DNA from: Paraburkholderia silviterrae
Lineage (GTDB): Bacteria; Pseudomonadota; Gammaproteobacteria; Burkholderiales; Burkholderiaceae
NCBI RefSeq assembly: GCF_004353915.1
Contig: NZ_SMRP01000001.1
Span: 572,646-636,645 of the forward strand
Length of the DNA stretch: 64,000 nt
Reading direction: 5' to 3'
Shown here: positions 1 through 8,049 of the stretch, piece by piece
How the letters are laid out: each line of letters opens with the position of its first letter
Numbering within the stretch: position 1 is the stretch's first letter
The notes under the pieces: generated by a model
What the model was told of the DNA's origin: nothing
What the model saw: only the letters and a program-made list of their open reading frames with translations
Database searches by the model: none
Made by a program: the position numbers and the translations under genes

Positions 1-1
1 C

Positions 2-82
2 TGGGCGGGCATGCTCGTGACGTCGGTGGCGAAGTTCGGGCCGGCCGTGCTTGCCCGCGCAATTCGCCAAACGGCCAATTGA
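2..82 (+). CDS. C-terminal 26 residues of an unidentified protein (truncated by window edge)
   Basis: An open frame enters from the left edge and stops at TGA 80-82. The visible tail is mildly hydrophobic with basic residues and ends in RAIRQTAN. Codon use fits the high-GC third-position bias of the window. It is too short to assign to a family; a membrane-associated protein is possible. No terminator was seen after it. Confidence 0.4.
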   Translation, partial: WAGMLVTSVAKFGPAVLARAIRQTAN

Positions 83-231
83 GGCCTTTTCGCAGGACTA
101 TCTGATAGAACGTTACGCCGGAGCAGGACAGGCCAACGCGATCGCTTGCCTGCCCACGCAATGCAGGCGAAGCACAAAGCAAACCCTATAGACTCGAATG
201 CCCGAGATTCGACCAGGCAGGGGTTTGCAAA

Positions 232-801
232 TTGACTGAGGCAGAACATGAGATCGCAACCGGGCATTCGGCGCACGCGTGGACACAGGGCTGGAACTGG
301 CTCGTCATCGCCATCGTGGTCGTTGCGCCGCTGGTGCTTATCCTCGTCGAATACAAACTTCGCGACGAACTGTGTGCGCTGCGCGCGCGTCACGCGTACC
401 ACCCGCTGGACTTCTTCTCGCCGACCATGATGGCGGCAGCGCTCACCATGGCGCTGCCTTGCATGAGCATGCCAGGCAGTTTGCCGAGGCTGATCGCACT
501 GCCCCGGCCGCCTTCGATATTTTATTTTTCTTATCGCAGGCGATGGGCCTGCGCCCATCGTGCCGGCATCCGGCACAACAGGACGGCGCGATACCTTTGG
601 CATGCCAATGTTGGCGTGGCCGTCTTCGCGCTTTTCTTGTCCTGCGGCATCTTTGTACTCTGGCTGTTACGTCTTCACCCTGAGGGCAGTGCTAGCATCG
701 CCGATACATGGGGAACGCCACAGAAGGAAAGCTGCACCGCATACGGCATTGCAGCCAGCCTGACCTTGTTAAAAGCCACTCTCGAGCGGTTGGAAAAATG
801 A
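232..801 (+). CDS. Small putative membrane protein, possibly frame-damaged
   Basis: A 189-residue frame starts at TTG 232, about 8 bases after a GGGG stretch that could serve as ribosome binding site. Residues about 22-43 (NWLVIAIVVVAPLVLILVEY) and about 125-147 form two hydrophobic segments, so an inner-membrane protein is likely. Its TGA overlaps the ATG of the next frame (ATGA at 798-801), an arrangement that supports translation of both. Odd: codon periodicity breaks down around residues 70-115, where the alternative frame reads more naturally (ARQFAEADRTAPAAFDILFF). Either two compensating frameshifts have occurred or the gene is decaying. I do not recognise a family. GC is visibly lower than in the neighbours. 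Confidence 0.4.
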   Translation: MTEAEHEIATGHSAHAWTQGWNWLVIAIVVVAPLVLILVEYKLRDELCALRARHAYHPLDFFSPTMMAAALTMALPCMSMPGSLPRLIALPRPPSIFYFSYRRRWACAHRAGIRHNRTARYLWHANVGVAVFALFLSCGIFVLWLLRLHPEGSASIADTWGTPQKESCTAYGIAASLTLLKATLERLEK

Positions 802-1100
802 CATACTCACCTGTATCCGAAATCATCGGCATTCCTGCCACCGGGATTTTCGTTGGGATTGTGTTGTCCTGGTTCGTACGCCGCCTGCAGCGCTCGGTCG
901 CGCGCTATGAAGCGCAAGAGGCCCGGTCCAGACGGGCCTCGCCTACGCCGAACGTTGTCTATGCCCAGCCTACTTCACTGCCGGTCGATGCCGCCACGCG
1001 TATTGCCATGGCCATGAAGACGAAGAACATTGCACTGAGGCTCGACGGCGGCAGGTATGCGCATGCACCGCTCGCATCCGGTCACGTGCCTGTGAGCTGA
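798..1100 (+). CDS. Small single-pass membrane protein, coupled to upstream gene
   Basis: 100 residues starting at ATG 798, which overlaps the stop of the preceding frame by the ATGA motif. One hydrophobic helix lies near residues 9-27 (IIGIPATGIFVGIVLSWFV), followed by a basic stretch (RRLQR) that predicts the C-terminal part to be cytoplasmic. The rest is polar and low in recognisable motifs. No family was recognised. The overlap implies co-translation with the upstream membrane protein, so the two may form a complex; that is inference. Confidence 0.45.
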   Translation: MTYSPVSEIIGIPATGIFVGIVLSWFVRRLQRSVARYEAQEARSRRASPTPNVVYAQPTSLPVDAATRIAMAMKTKNIALRLDGGRYAHAPLASGHVPVS

Positions 1101-1188
1101 ACAGCTCTCCGTCTGTCCGCCCCAAGCACTTGTGCTGAAAGTCCGGCCCGCAAGAACCACCCACAGGCGCCGGACAATCTCGTCTACC

Positions 1189-2715
1189 TCACTGAAACGC
1201 CACCTCGGCAAAGCTGCGCAGCTTGCGACTATGCAGCTTGTGCAAGCCGTTGGTGCGCAAGATCTCCATCGCCGTCACGCCTATCTGCAAGTGCTGATCC
1301 ACCTGCGCGCGATAGAACGAATCGGCCATGCCGGGCAACTTGAGCTCGCCGTGCAACGGCTTGTCGGAGACGCATAGCAAAGTGCCGTACGGCACGCGAA
1401 AGCGGAAGCCGTTCGCGGCAATCGTCGCGCTCTCCATATCGAGCGCAATTGCGCGGCTCTGCGAAAGGCGCTGCACCGGCTCGCGGTGCTCGCGCAGCTC
1501 CCAGTTGCGATTGTCGACGCTCGCCACCGTGCCTGTGCGCATCACGCGCTTGAGCTCCACGCCGTCGAGCTGCGTGACCTGCGCGACCGCGCGCTCGAGC
1601 GCCACCTGCACTTCGGCCAGCGCCGGAATCGGCACCCACAGCGGCAAGTCTGCGTCGAGCACGTGATCCTCGCGCACATAGCCGTGCGCGAGCACGTAGT
1701 CGCCGAGGCGCTGTGTGTTGCGCAGCCCCGCGCAGTGGCCGAGCATGATCCACGCGTGCGGGCGCAGGACCGCGATGTGATCCGTGATCGTCTTCGCATT
1801 GGACGGCCCCACGCCGATGTTGATCATCGTGATGCCGCTGCCGTCCGCGCGCTTGAGGTGATACGCGGGCATCTGCGGCAGACGCGCGGGCGGCGTGCCC
1901 TCGTCGTCCTGCTCGCCAAGATTCGCGTTGTAGGTGACCACATCGCCCGGCTCCACGAACGACGTGTATTCGCTGCGGTAATTGCGCAAGTCGGCGTCGT
2001 CGGTGCGCGCCATCATCGCCCGGCCGAGCTTCACGAATTCATCGATATAGAACTGATAGTTCGTGTAGAGCACGTAGTTCTGGACGTGCGTGGGCGCGGT
2101 CGCGGTGTAGTGCTTGAGGCGATGCAGCGAGAAGTCCACGCGCGGCGCCGTGAAAAGCGCGAGCGGCTGCGGCTCTCCGTGAGCCGGTTCGTACGTGCCG
2201 TTGACGATGCGGTCGTCGAGCTCGGCGAGGTCCGGCGTATCGAACACGTCGCGCATCGCAAAGAGCCGCTCGCGGTCCAGATCGCCTTCGAGGTGGATGC
2301 CTTCGGCGAACGCGAAGTGAATCGGAATGGGCTGCTCCGACACCCCGACTTCGATCGACACATGATGGTTCTTCGAGAGAAGCCGCAATTGCTCGCGATA
2401 ATAATTGCCGAACAGGTCGGGGCGCGTGACGGTGGTCTCGAACACGCCGGGGCCCGCGACGAAGCCATATGAACGCCGCGAGTCGATGTGCGTGTTGATC
2501 TCCGTGTGAATGCGCACGAACGGATAGCATGCGCGCACGCGACGGTCGAACGCCTCGCCGCGCCGATAGCGCGCGAACGCATCGCGCAGGAACGAGGTGT
2601 TCGCCTCGTAGATGGCGGACAGGCGCGTGACGGCGTCGGCAGCGTCTTCGAAGGCTTCGACCGGAAAGTCGTGTGGGGGCGTCATGAAGGCGCGCCGGTG
2701 GATCTCGTTGTTCAT
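1189..2715 (-). CDS. amn: AMP nucleosidase
   Basis: 508 residues. The enzyme hydrolyses AMP to adenine and ribose-5-phosphate, part of purine salvage and adenylate balance. An N-terminal AMP-nucleosidase domain (about residues 10-180) is followed by a nucleoside-phosphorylase-like catalytic domain (about 270-490). The latter shows GHCAGLR and DMESATIAANG, whose Glu matches the substrate-binding Glu of the phosphorylase superfamily. I chose ATG 2715 (MNNEIHRRAF), which has GAGGCGAAC upstream and fits the family N terminus; the frame stays open upstream to 2910 but that part reads as non-coding. Length is normal for the proteobacterial family. It is transcribed alone, divergently from the DUF2782 gene. 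Confidence 0.95.
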   Translation of the reverse strand: MNNEIHRRAFMTPPHDFPVEAFEDAADAVTRLSAIYEANTSFLRDAFARYRRGEAFDRRVRACYPFVRIHTEINTHIDSRRSYGFVAGPGVFETTVTRPDLFGNYYREQLRLLSKNHHVSIEVGVSEQPIPIHFAFAEGIHLEGDLDRERLFAMRDVFDTPDLAELDDRIVNGTYEPAHGEPQPLALFTAPRVDFSLHRLKHYTATAPTHVQNYVLYTNYQFYIDEFVKLGRAMMARTDDADLRNYRSEYTSFVEPGDVVTYNANLGEQDDEGTPPARLPQMPAYHLKRADGSGITMINIGVGPSNAKTITDHIAVLRPHAWIMLGHCAGLRNTQRLGDYVLAHGYVREDHVLDADLPLWVPIPALAEVQVALERAVAQVTQLDGVELKRVMRTGTVASVDNRNWELREHREPVQRLSQSRAIALDMESATIAANGFRFRVPYGTLLCVSDKPLHGELKLPGMADSFYRAQVDQHLQIGVTAMEILRTNGLHKLHSRKLRSFAEVAFQ

Positions 2716-3010
2716 GTTCGTTCGCCTCGGTTCATATGGAACGACATTAGCACGGAAGAAGGTCATTCTGACAACGCCATTCGCACGCTCGAGAGATTCG
2801 GATGCTGCGCGCCGTCCCGCCGCGATCGGCACCAGGACTGCACCGAAGCGCTCGCCCCACCAGTCCCGCCGACGCGGCACGCCGGCCCCGCCCACCCCAG
2901 GGTCGGACACGGGGCGCGGGACGCGGATTTGCTAGAATCAAGATTCTCAGCTTTGCATGGGACCAGAGTAAGGCACTGAAGCGCCAACTCTGGTCGACAG
3001 GAGAATCACC

Positions 3011-3409
3011 ATGAAGTCGTACCTTCTTGCCGCCTTCGCAGCGACGCTCGCGTTCAGCGGTCTCGCCATGGCCGCGCCAGCCGACGACGCGAAGACCGCC
3101 GTCGAGGCACAGTCCGCCAATGAGCGGGCCGGCCTGCCCGATCTGGCCGCGATCAACAACCGTCCCGCGGCGCGCGTCACCTCGAAGGTCAACATCAACG
3201 ACGTGCCGCGCACGCCGAGCTTCCATGAAGTGAGCCCGACCGGCACAGAGGTCACCGAATACCGCGACAAGGGCAAGCCCGTCGAGATCAACGTGCATTC
3301 GAACTTCGGCACGCGTTACTCGATGAGCGCGAATCCCGACACCTCGCCGCAAGTCCGTCCGAACGGCCAGGCCAGCACGCGCCTGCCGTCGATCAATCTG
3401 CATTACTGA
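3011..3409 (+). CDS. DUF2782 family secreted protein
   Basis: 132 residues with a clear signal peptide (MKSYLLAAFAATLAFSGLAMA, cleavage near AMA-AP), so periplasmic. The core around residues 80-105 (VTEYRDKGKPVEINVHSNFG) resembles the DUF2782 motif with E-Y-R and a following V-x-V strand. The ribosome binding site AGGAG lies 8-9 bases before ATG. Homologues sit immediately upstream of homoserine kinase in Burkholderiaceae, as here, but function is unknown. The 295 bases before it form the divergent promoter region with amn and include the near-palindrome AGAATCAAGATTCT near 2935. Confidence 0.8.
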   Translation: MKSYLLAAFAATLAFSGLAMAAPADDAKTAVEAQSANERAGLPDLAAINNRPAARVTSKVNINDVPRTPSFHEVSPTGTEVTEYRDKGKPVEINVHSNFGTRYSMSANPDTSPQVRPNGQASTRLPSINLHY

Positions 3410-3541
3410 TACGCCGCCCTTGCGCGCGGACGGCGTGCGCTGTCCCGCGCCGCCTCCCGCCCGAACGCACGAAGCCGCGCCGAAACGGCGACCGCGCCCG
3501 TGAGCAGGGCCTCCCATTACGATAACCACACGACCTCTGGC

Positions 3542-4564
3542 ATGGCCGTCTTCACCGCTGTCACCGAAACCCAGCTTGCCCAATGGATGCGCGACTACGA
3601 TCTTGGCGACGTAGTCGATTTTCGCGGTATCCAGTCAGGCATTGAAAACAGCAACTTCTTCCTGACGACGACGCGCGGCGAATACGTTCTGACGATCTTC
3701 GAGAAGCTCACTGCCGAACAGCTGCCGTTCTATCTCGAGCTGATGCGCCATCTGGCCTCGCACCGCGTGCCGGTGCCCGACCCGATGCCACGTGCCGACG
3801 GCACCCTGTTCGGCCTGCTGCACGGCAAGCCGGCGGCCATCGTCACGAAGCTCGACGGCGCGCCGGAACTCGCCCCGGGCGTGGAGCACTGCATGGAAGT
3901 GGGGCAGATGCTCGCGCGCATGCACCTGGCGGGCCGCGATTTCGCGTTCGACCAGCCGAATCTGCGCAGCCTGCCGTGGTGGGAAGCGACCGTGCCCACG
4001 GTCCTGCCGTTCCTCGCCGACGCCCAGCGCGAGCTGCTCACGAGCGAGCTCGCGCACCAGCAGGCCTTGTTCGCCAGCGACGATTACGCCTCGCTGCCCG
4101 GCGGCCCGTGCCATTGCGACCTCTTCCGAGACAACGCGCTGTTCGCGCACGTCAGCCCGGAAACGGGCCATACGGTGCGCCTCGGCGGATTCTTCGACTT
4201 CTATTTCGCCGGCTGCGACAAATGGGTGTTCGACGTGGCGGTGACGGTGAACGACTGGTGCGTCGACCTCGCGACAGGCAAGCTCGACGCACCTCGCGTC
4301 GAAGCGTTGTTGCGCGCCTACCAGACGGTACGCCCGTTCACGCCCGCCGAGAGCCGGCATTGGGTCGACATGCTGCGCGCCGGCGCGTACCGCTTCTGGG
4401 TATCGCGCCTGTACGATTTTTATCTGCCGCGCTCGGCAGAGTTGCTCAAGCCCCACGATCCCGGCCATTTCGAGCGCATCCTGCGCGAGCGCCGCGCCGG
4501 CAGCGCCGCCGGCACGCCGGGCGCCTTCCACGCACTCTCTGACCTGCCCCGCTCATGCAACTGA
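3542..4564 (+). CDS. thrB: Homoserine kinase (ThrB, APH-fold type)
   Basis: 340 residues. It phosphorylates L-homoserine with ATP in threonine synthesis. This is the aminoglycoside-phosphotransferase-fold homoserine kinase of pseudomonads and Burkholderia, not the GHMP-type enzyme of E. coli. Visible motifs are GIENSNFF near the N terminus, catalytic-loop HCDLFRDN near residue 195 (HxDLxxxN pattern, with Cys at the variable position) and FFDFYFAG (the metal-binding Asp). Start ATG 3542 gives the family N terminus MAVFTAVT. The 3' end overlaps the next gene by 10 bases, so the two are probably co-transcribed. The other threonine-branch gene in this window, asd, is far to the right. Confidence 0.95.
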   Translation: MAVFTAVTETQLAQWMRDYDLGDVVDFRGIQSGIENSNFFLTTTRGEYVLTIFEKLTAEQLPFYLELMRHLASHRVPVPDPMPRADGTLFGLLHGKPAAIVTKLDGAPELAPGVEHCMEVGQMLARMHLAGRDFAFDQPNLRSLPWWEATVPTVLPFLADAQRELLTSELAHQQALFASDDYASLPGGPCHCDLFRDNALFAHVSPETGHTVRLGGFFDFYFAGCDKWVFDVAVTVNDWCVDLATGKLDAPRVEALLRAYQTVRPFTPAESRHWVDMLRAGAYRFWVSRLYDFYLPRSAELLKPHDPGHFERILRERRAGSAAGTPGAFHALSDLPRSCN

Positions 4565-5358
4565 TCGAAGTCCCCGCGAAGCAGGGCTACGTCTGGTTCC
4601 GCCAGGGCATCTGGCTGTTCCGGCGTAATCCGCTCGCGTTCCTCACGCTGTTTTTCTCATATCTGCTGGCCATGACGCTGATCTCCGCCGTGCCGGTGAT
4701 CGGCGGCGTGCTGCCGCTCATTTTCGTGCCGGGCGTGGCGGTGGGCTTCATGGCCGCGTGCCGCGACACCGTTGCGGGCAAGCCGGTGTTTCCGACCATC
4801 CTCGTCGACGGTTTCCGCTCATACGGGCAGACGGTCACCAAGCATCTGTTCGTGCTTGGCGGGATTTACGTGGTGGCGATGACGCTGGTGCTCGCGGCCT
4901 CGGCGCTCGTGGACGGCGGCACGCTCCTGCGTCTGATGACGCTGGGCGGCTCGCTCGATACAGATGCAGTCGCGAACGGCAATGTGCCGCTTGCCGTGCT
5001 CGCGTCGCTCGCGTGCTACGTGCCGGTTTCGATGATGTTCTGGTTCGCGCCGGTGCTGACGGCCTGGCACGAGGTGCCGCCGATCAAGGCGATGTTCTTC
5101 AGCATCGTGAGCTGCTGGCGCAACAAGGGCGCGTTCGTGGTGTATGGCGCGCTGTGGTTTGCGGTGTCGATCGGCGTGTCGCTGGGGCTTTCGACGCTGC
5201 TGCGCGCGCTCGGCGCCGGCGACTACGCGCTGGCGATCCTGATGCCGGCGCTCATTCTCGTAACGACGATGCTCTATTGCTCGTTCTACGCGACCTATCG
5301 CGGCTGCTACGGCGTGCAGGAAAAGACTGCCGCCGAAATACCGGGTTCGGGACGCTGA
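4555..5358 (+). CDS. BPSS1780-family inner-membrane protein
   Basis: 267 residues with about six hydrophobic segments, including residues 25-50, 55-75, 95-120, 145-165, 195-220 and 225-245. The start [20 protein letters not shown] is typical of the uncharacterised BPSS1780-type family found next to homoserine kinase in Burkholderia. The ATG lies inside the thrB 3' end (10-base overlap), implying translational coupling. Function is unknown. A strong hairpin follows at 5415. Confidence 0.85.
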   Translation: MQLIEVPAKQGYVWFRQGIWLFRRNPLAFLTLFFSYLLAMTLISAVPVIGGVLPLIFVPGVAVGFMAACRDTVAGKPVFPTILVDGFRSYGQTVTKHLFVLGGIYVVAMTLVLAASALVDGGTLLRLMTLGGSLDTDAVANGNVPLAVLASLACYVPVSMMFWFAPVLTAWHEVPPIKAMFFSIVSCWRNKGAFVVYGALWFAVSIGVSLGLSTLLRALGAGDYALAILMPALILVTTMLYCSFYATYRGCYGVQEKTAAEIPGSGR

Positions 5359-5414
5359 GCACAAGGCATCGCGTGCAAGCCGCCTCGGGCGGCAAGTTCC
5401 AGCTACACAAACAC

Positions 5415-5450
5415 CAATGGGGCGCCACTGTGCGCCCCATTGCGTTTCTG
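5415..5450 (+). terminator. Rho-independent-type terminator after the thrB operon
   Basis: Perfect 11-bp stem CAATGGGGCGC (5415-5425) / GCGCCCCATTG (5432-5442) with a 6-base loop, then CGTTTCTG. It lies 57 bases after the last stop of the operon and before a converging gene. The T-tract is weak, so the stem may serve both directions. Confidence 0.6.
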
Positions 5451-5481
5451 AAACTTCAGGCCGGCGTGAATGCCTGGCCGC

Positions 5482-5661
5482 TTAGCCGTAGTGATTCATC
5501 CACGACGGGTTGCGGCCCGCCTTCTCGCGGTCGAGCTTGCGCATGCGGAATTCGAGGTCGTAGATGTCCGCCGATTCGGCCAGATAGGCTTCCTCGCGCT
5601 CCTTTTGAGCGGTTTCGTACGACTTCGTGAGGAACAGGAAAAGGCGGCTGAGCAGGTACAT
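5482..5661 (-). CDS. DUF3563 family small protein
   Basis: 59 residues: MYLLSRLFLFL at the N terminus, AYLAESADIYDLEFRMRKLD in the middle and an NPSWMNHYG tail. This is the signature of the DUF3563 family, common in Burkholderia and relatives. I chose ATG 5661 because CCGGAG lies about 5 bases upstream; an upstream GTG at 5685 is possible but has poorer support. A short hydrophobic N terminus followed by an amphipathic charged helix suggests membrane-peripheral localisation. Function is unknown. The upstream region holds two GGTAAACCCTT direct repeats that may control it. Confidence 0.8.
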   Translation of the reverse strand: MYLLSRLFLFLTKSYETAQKEREEAYLAESADIYDLEFRMRKLDREKAGRNPSWMNHYG

Positions 5662-5715
5662 GGTCTGGCTCCGGTAATCGGGCACATGCCCTCGGAATGA
5701 ACAGAACCATTATAG

Positions 5716-5742
5716 GGTAAACCCTTATCATGGTAAACCCTT
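5716..5742. promoter_or_regulatory. Paired direct repeats GGTAAACCCTT upstream of the DUF3563 gene
   Basis: Two identical 11-mers at 5716-5726 and 5732-5742, 16 bases apart start to start. The first is extended to the near-palindrome AGGGTAAACCCT. They lie 55-81 bases upstream of the DUF3563 start codon, a position suited to an operator or activator site. The cognate regulator is unknown. Confidence 0.4.
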
Positions 5743-5800
5743 GAATTGGTGCGGATTGTCGCAGCCCCTGCCGGCGCGCACGACACGCCGCACGGTGCGC

Positions 5801-7009
5801 TCAACCCGCGCCAGCGGCCAGCTCTCCGTCGAAAGCGTCGTCGAGCGCATCGCGCCGCCGCGTCTCGAAAAAGTCCCAGATCATCGCGCTTGCGTCCGGT
5901 CCGGTCGCCGAATGGAACGGCACCGTATCGTCGCCGCCGCTCCAGGCGTGATCCAGCGCGCTCACCCGGCACAGGCGCACCACGCTCGCACCGTCGCGCC
6001 GGTAGTCCTGGACCGTGTAGCCCTCGCCGTCGTGCTCGTGCGAGACCACGCCCTGGCGCACGCCGTGAGCATCCGCGAGATCGTTCAGGCGCAGGAACTG
6101 GGTGGCAAGTTGCTCCGCATTGACCGGCGCGACAACCGGGTCGGCGGCGCCGTGCACGATGAGCGCCGGCATGCCGGGATGCCGGCGGCCAGCCAGCTGA
6201 CCGTCGACGAGCGCCACCGGGTCGTGGTGCAGCCCGCGCCGCATGACGTCGAGCGCCGAAACGCCCGAGCGCGCCTCGCCGAACGCCGGCCCCGAATGGA
6301 GCGCGACCGCCGCGAAATGGCCCGGCGCGCTCACGGCCAGCAGGGCGGCCAGGCCCGCGCCCGCCGAGAGGCCCGCCAGATAAACGCGCGAACGGTCGAA
6401 ACCGTGCTCCTGCACGAGCGTGTCGACGAGCGAAACGATCGCCGCGGCTTCACCGCCGCCCGCCGGCTGGCGTGCGTCGTACCAGTGCCAGCACTGGTGC
6501 GGATGCCCCTGGACCGATTGCTCCGGATAGACCACAGCAAAGCCGTGCTTGTCCGCGAGCAGGTTCATGCGGGTGCCCTCCGCGAACGAATCCATCGTTT
6601 GCTGACAGCCGTGCAGCATCACGACGAGCGGCATGTCCGCCGTGGGCAAGCCCGGCGGCAAATAGAGCCCGTAAGCGAGCGCGCGCGACGCGCCTGGCGC
6701 CAGATGCTCCGTGCGTAGCCATTCGCCGGCCGCCCACGCGGCGGCCCGCGGCCCCACGCGCGACTCGCGCAGCGGCGCGCCGCTGCGCGATGCGGGCGCG
6801 GGGCGTACTTGCGCTTCGCTTGCGGCAGGCGCTGCTGCCGCAGCGGCGGCGGCAGCCTGCGCCACGGCGGTCTGGGCGGTCCGCCACATGGCCTGCGCGT
6901 CGGGCGCGCGCCGGCCGGCTTCGTGCAGCACTTCTCGAGCAGCACGGTTCTGGATGGCGAGCAGACGTCGCATGCCACCTGCCCACAGCTTCGTCAGATT
7001 TTTCGTCAT
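5801..7009 (-). CDS. PHB-depolymerase-family esterase
   Basis: 402 residues, alpha/beta-hydrolase of the polyhydroxybutyrate depolymerase/feruloyl-esterase (Esterase_PHB) family. The nucleophile elbow GLSAGAG lies near residue 225; the acid is likely in VHGAADPVV near 300 and the His in DHAWSGG near 365. The oxyanion-side motif MLHGCQQ near 145 is typical. The first 25 residues (MTKNLTKLWAGGMRRLL) form an amphipathic basic helix rather than a signal peptide, followed by an Ala-rich linker, so the protein is probably cytoplasmic and may associate with granules. ATG 7009 matches the family start; the frame remains open upstream. Substrate could be PHB or another ester. Confidence 0.85.
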   Translation of the reverse strand: MTKNLTKLWAGGMRRLLAIQNRAAREVLHEAGRRAPDAQAMWRTAQTAVAQAAAAAAAAAPAASEAQVRPAPASRSGAPLRESRVGPRAAAWAAGEWLRTEHLAPGASRALAYGLYLPPGLPTADMPLVVMLHGCQQTMDSFAEGTRMNLLADKHGFAVVYPEQSVQGHPHQCWHWYDARQPAGGGEAAAIVSLVDTLVQEHGFDRSRVYLAGLSAGAGLAALLAVSAPGHFAAVALHSGPAFGEARSGVSALDVMRRGLHHDPVALVDGQLAGRRHPGMPALIVHGAADPVVAPVNAEQLATQFLRLNDLADAHGVRQGVVSHEHDGEGYTVQDYRRDGASVVRLCRVSALDHAWSGGDDTVPFHSATGPDASAMIWDFFETRRRDALDDAFDGELAAGAG

Positions 7010-7065
7010 CAGTGGCCTTCGTGAAAGGGGGTCGAATACGCCGAGGCAATAAGCCACGGCTCTTC

Positions 7066-7082
7066 ATTGTGCAACGCACAAT
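7066..7082. promoter_or_regulatory. Palindrome ATTGTGC-AAC-GCACAAT upstream of the esterase
   Basis: Perfect 7-bp inverted repeat with a 3-base spacer, 57 bases upstream of the esterase start. It contains TGC-N3-GCA, which resembles the TGC/GCA pattern described for the PHB-responsive repressor PhaR. The assignment is inference. Confidence 0.35.
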
Positions 7083-7100
7083 AACACCATTCATCGAAGA

Positions 7101-7136
7101 CTGCTGTAACGAGTTCTGGCTGCTGTAACGAGTTCT
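7101..7136. repeat. Tandem duplication of CTGCTGTAACGAGTTCT
   Basis: Two identical 17-base units at 7101-7117 and 7120-7136 (period 19) lie in the divergent promoter region between the esterase and the PAP2 gene. They may be a recent slippage duplication or a paired binding site. Confidence 0.6.
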
Positions 7137-7284
7137 AAATCGGACCGCCATGTACGGCGCATCGCAATAATCGGCCCCGAACATCGCTATACTGGAAGTT
7201 CCGACGTTGTTCGTGTCGACCTGACCGGGTGCTCGAGCGTTAGTCAAATATGCCCTTTGGAGCGCGCCGCTGCGGCGCCAAGTC

Positions 7285-7995
7285 ATGCCTGATTTACCCC
7301 TCCACCTCTGGTATTCGATCACCAACCTGGGCGGCGCCGGCCTCACGCTCCCGCTCGCGCTGGCCATCGCGCTGTGGCTCGTGATGGGCTACTCGTGGCG
7401 CATGGCGGCGAGCTGGCTGTTGCTCCTTGGTGCGGCAATTGGTCTCGTCACGCTCACGAAGATCGCGTTCCTGGGCTGGGGTGTCGGCGTGCGTTCGTAC
7501 GATTTCACTGGCCTGAGCGGCCACGCCATGCTGTCCACGGCGGTCTATCCCGTGGCGTTTTTCCTGATGCTGCAAGGTGTGCGGCCCATGCTGCGCATGG
7601 CGGGCGTTGTCGTCGGGCTCGCCATTGGCATCGCGGTCGGTTTTTCGCGCGTCGTGCTCGAGGCGCATTCGCCGTCGGAAGCGGTCACCGGCTGCATCGT
7701 CGGCGCACTCACGGCGCTCTTGTTCGTGCGCTACTGGTGGGAAGCGCAATCGGGCCGGCTCTCCGCGGCCGTGGTTACGTTGAGCCTCGCGGCGCTCACA
7801 TTCGGGTTGCACGACGTGCGCCTGCCCACCCATCGCTGGGTGACGAATATCGCGCTCACCGTCTCGGGACACGATCGGCCCTATATTCGCGCCAAGTGGA
7901 AAGCCAACCAGCCGGTGCGCAAGCCCGGCACGCTCAACGCGCCGGTCTCGCAGACCCGCAACACGCTGACTCCGCCCCCCCAGCAGCACGCCTGA
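7285..7995 (+). CDS. PAP2-family membrane phosphatase
   Basis: 236 residues with five to six hydrophobic helices. PAP2 motifs are SGHAM near residue 83 and SRVVLEAHSPSEA near residue 127. The usual C-terminal acidic residue of SRxxxxxHxxxD is Glu here (HSPSE), a frequent variant. The family dephosphorylates lipid phosphates such as phosphatidate or undecaprenyl-PP at the periplasmic face; the substrate here is unknown. The last 40 residues are polar and Pro/Thr-rich. No adjacent partner gene points to a pathway. Confidence 0.85.
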   Translation: MPDLPLHLWYSITNLGGAGLTLPLALAIALWLVMGYSWRMAASWLLLLGAAIGLVTLTKIAFLGWGVGVRSYDFTGLSGHAMLSTAVYPVAFFLMLQGVRPMLRMAGVVVGLAIGIAVGFSRVVLEAHSPSEAVTGCIVGALTALLFVRYWWEAQSGRLSAAVVTLSLAALTFGLHDVRLPTHRWVTNIALTVSGHDRPYIRAKWKANQPVRKPGTLNAPVSQTRNTLTPPPQQHA

Positions 7996-8049
7996 GACAA
8001 CCCGCGGCGCAGACCGCCGCCATGCGCCTGAGTGTGCCGGCCACGCCAC

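Noticed and set aside
1132..1377. Short plus-strand frame between the coupled membrane genes and amn
   Set aside because: Most of it lies antisense to the conserved C terminus of AMP nucleosidase.
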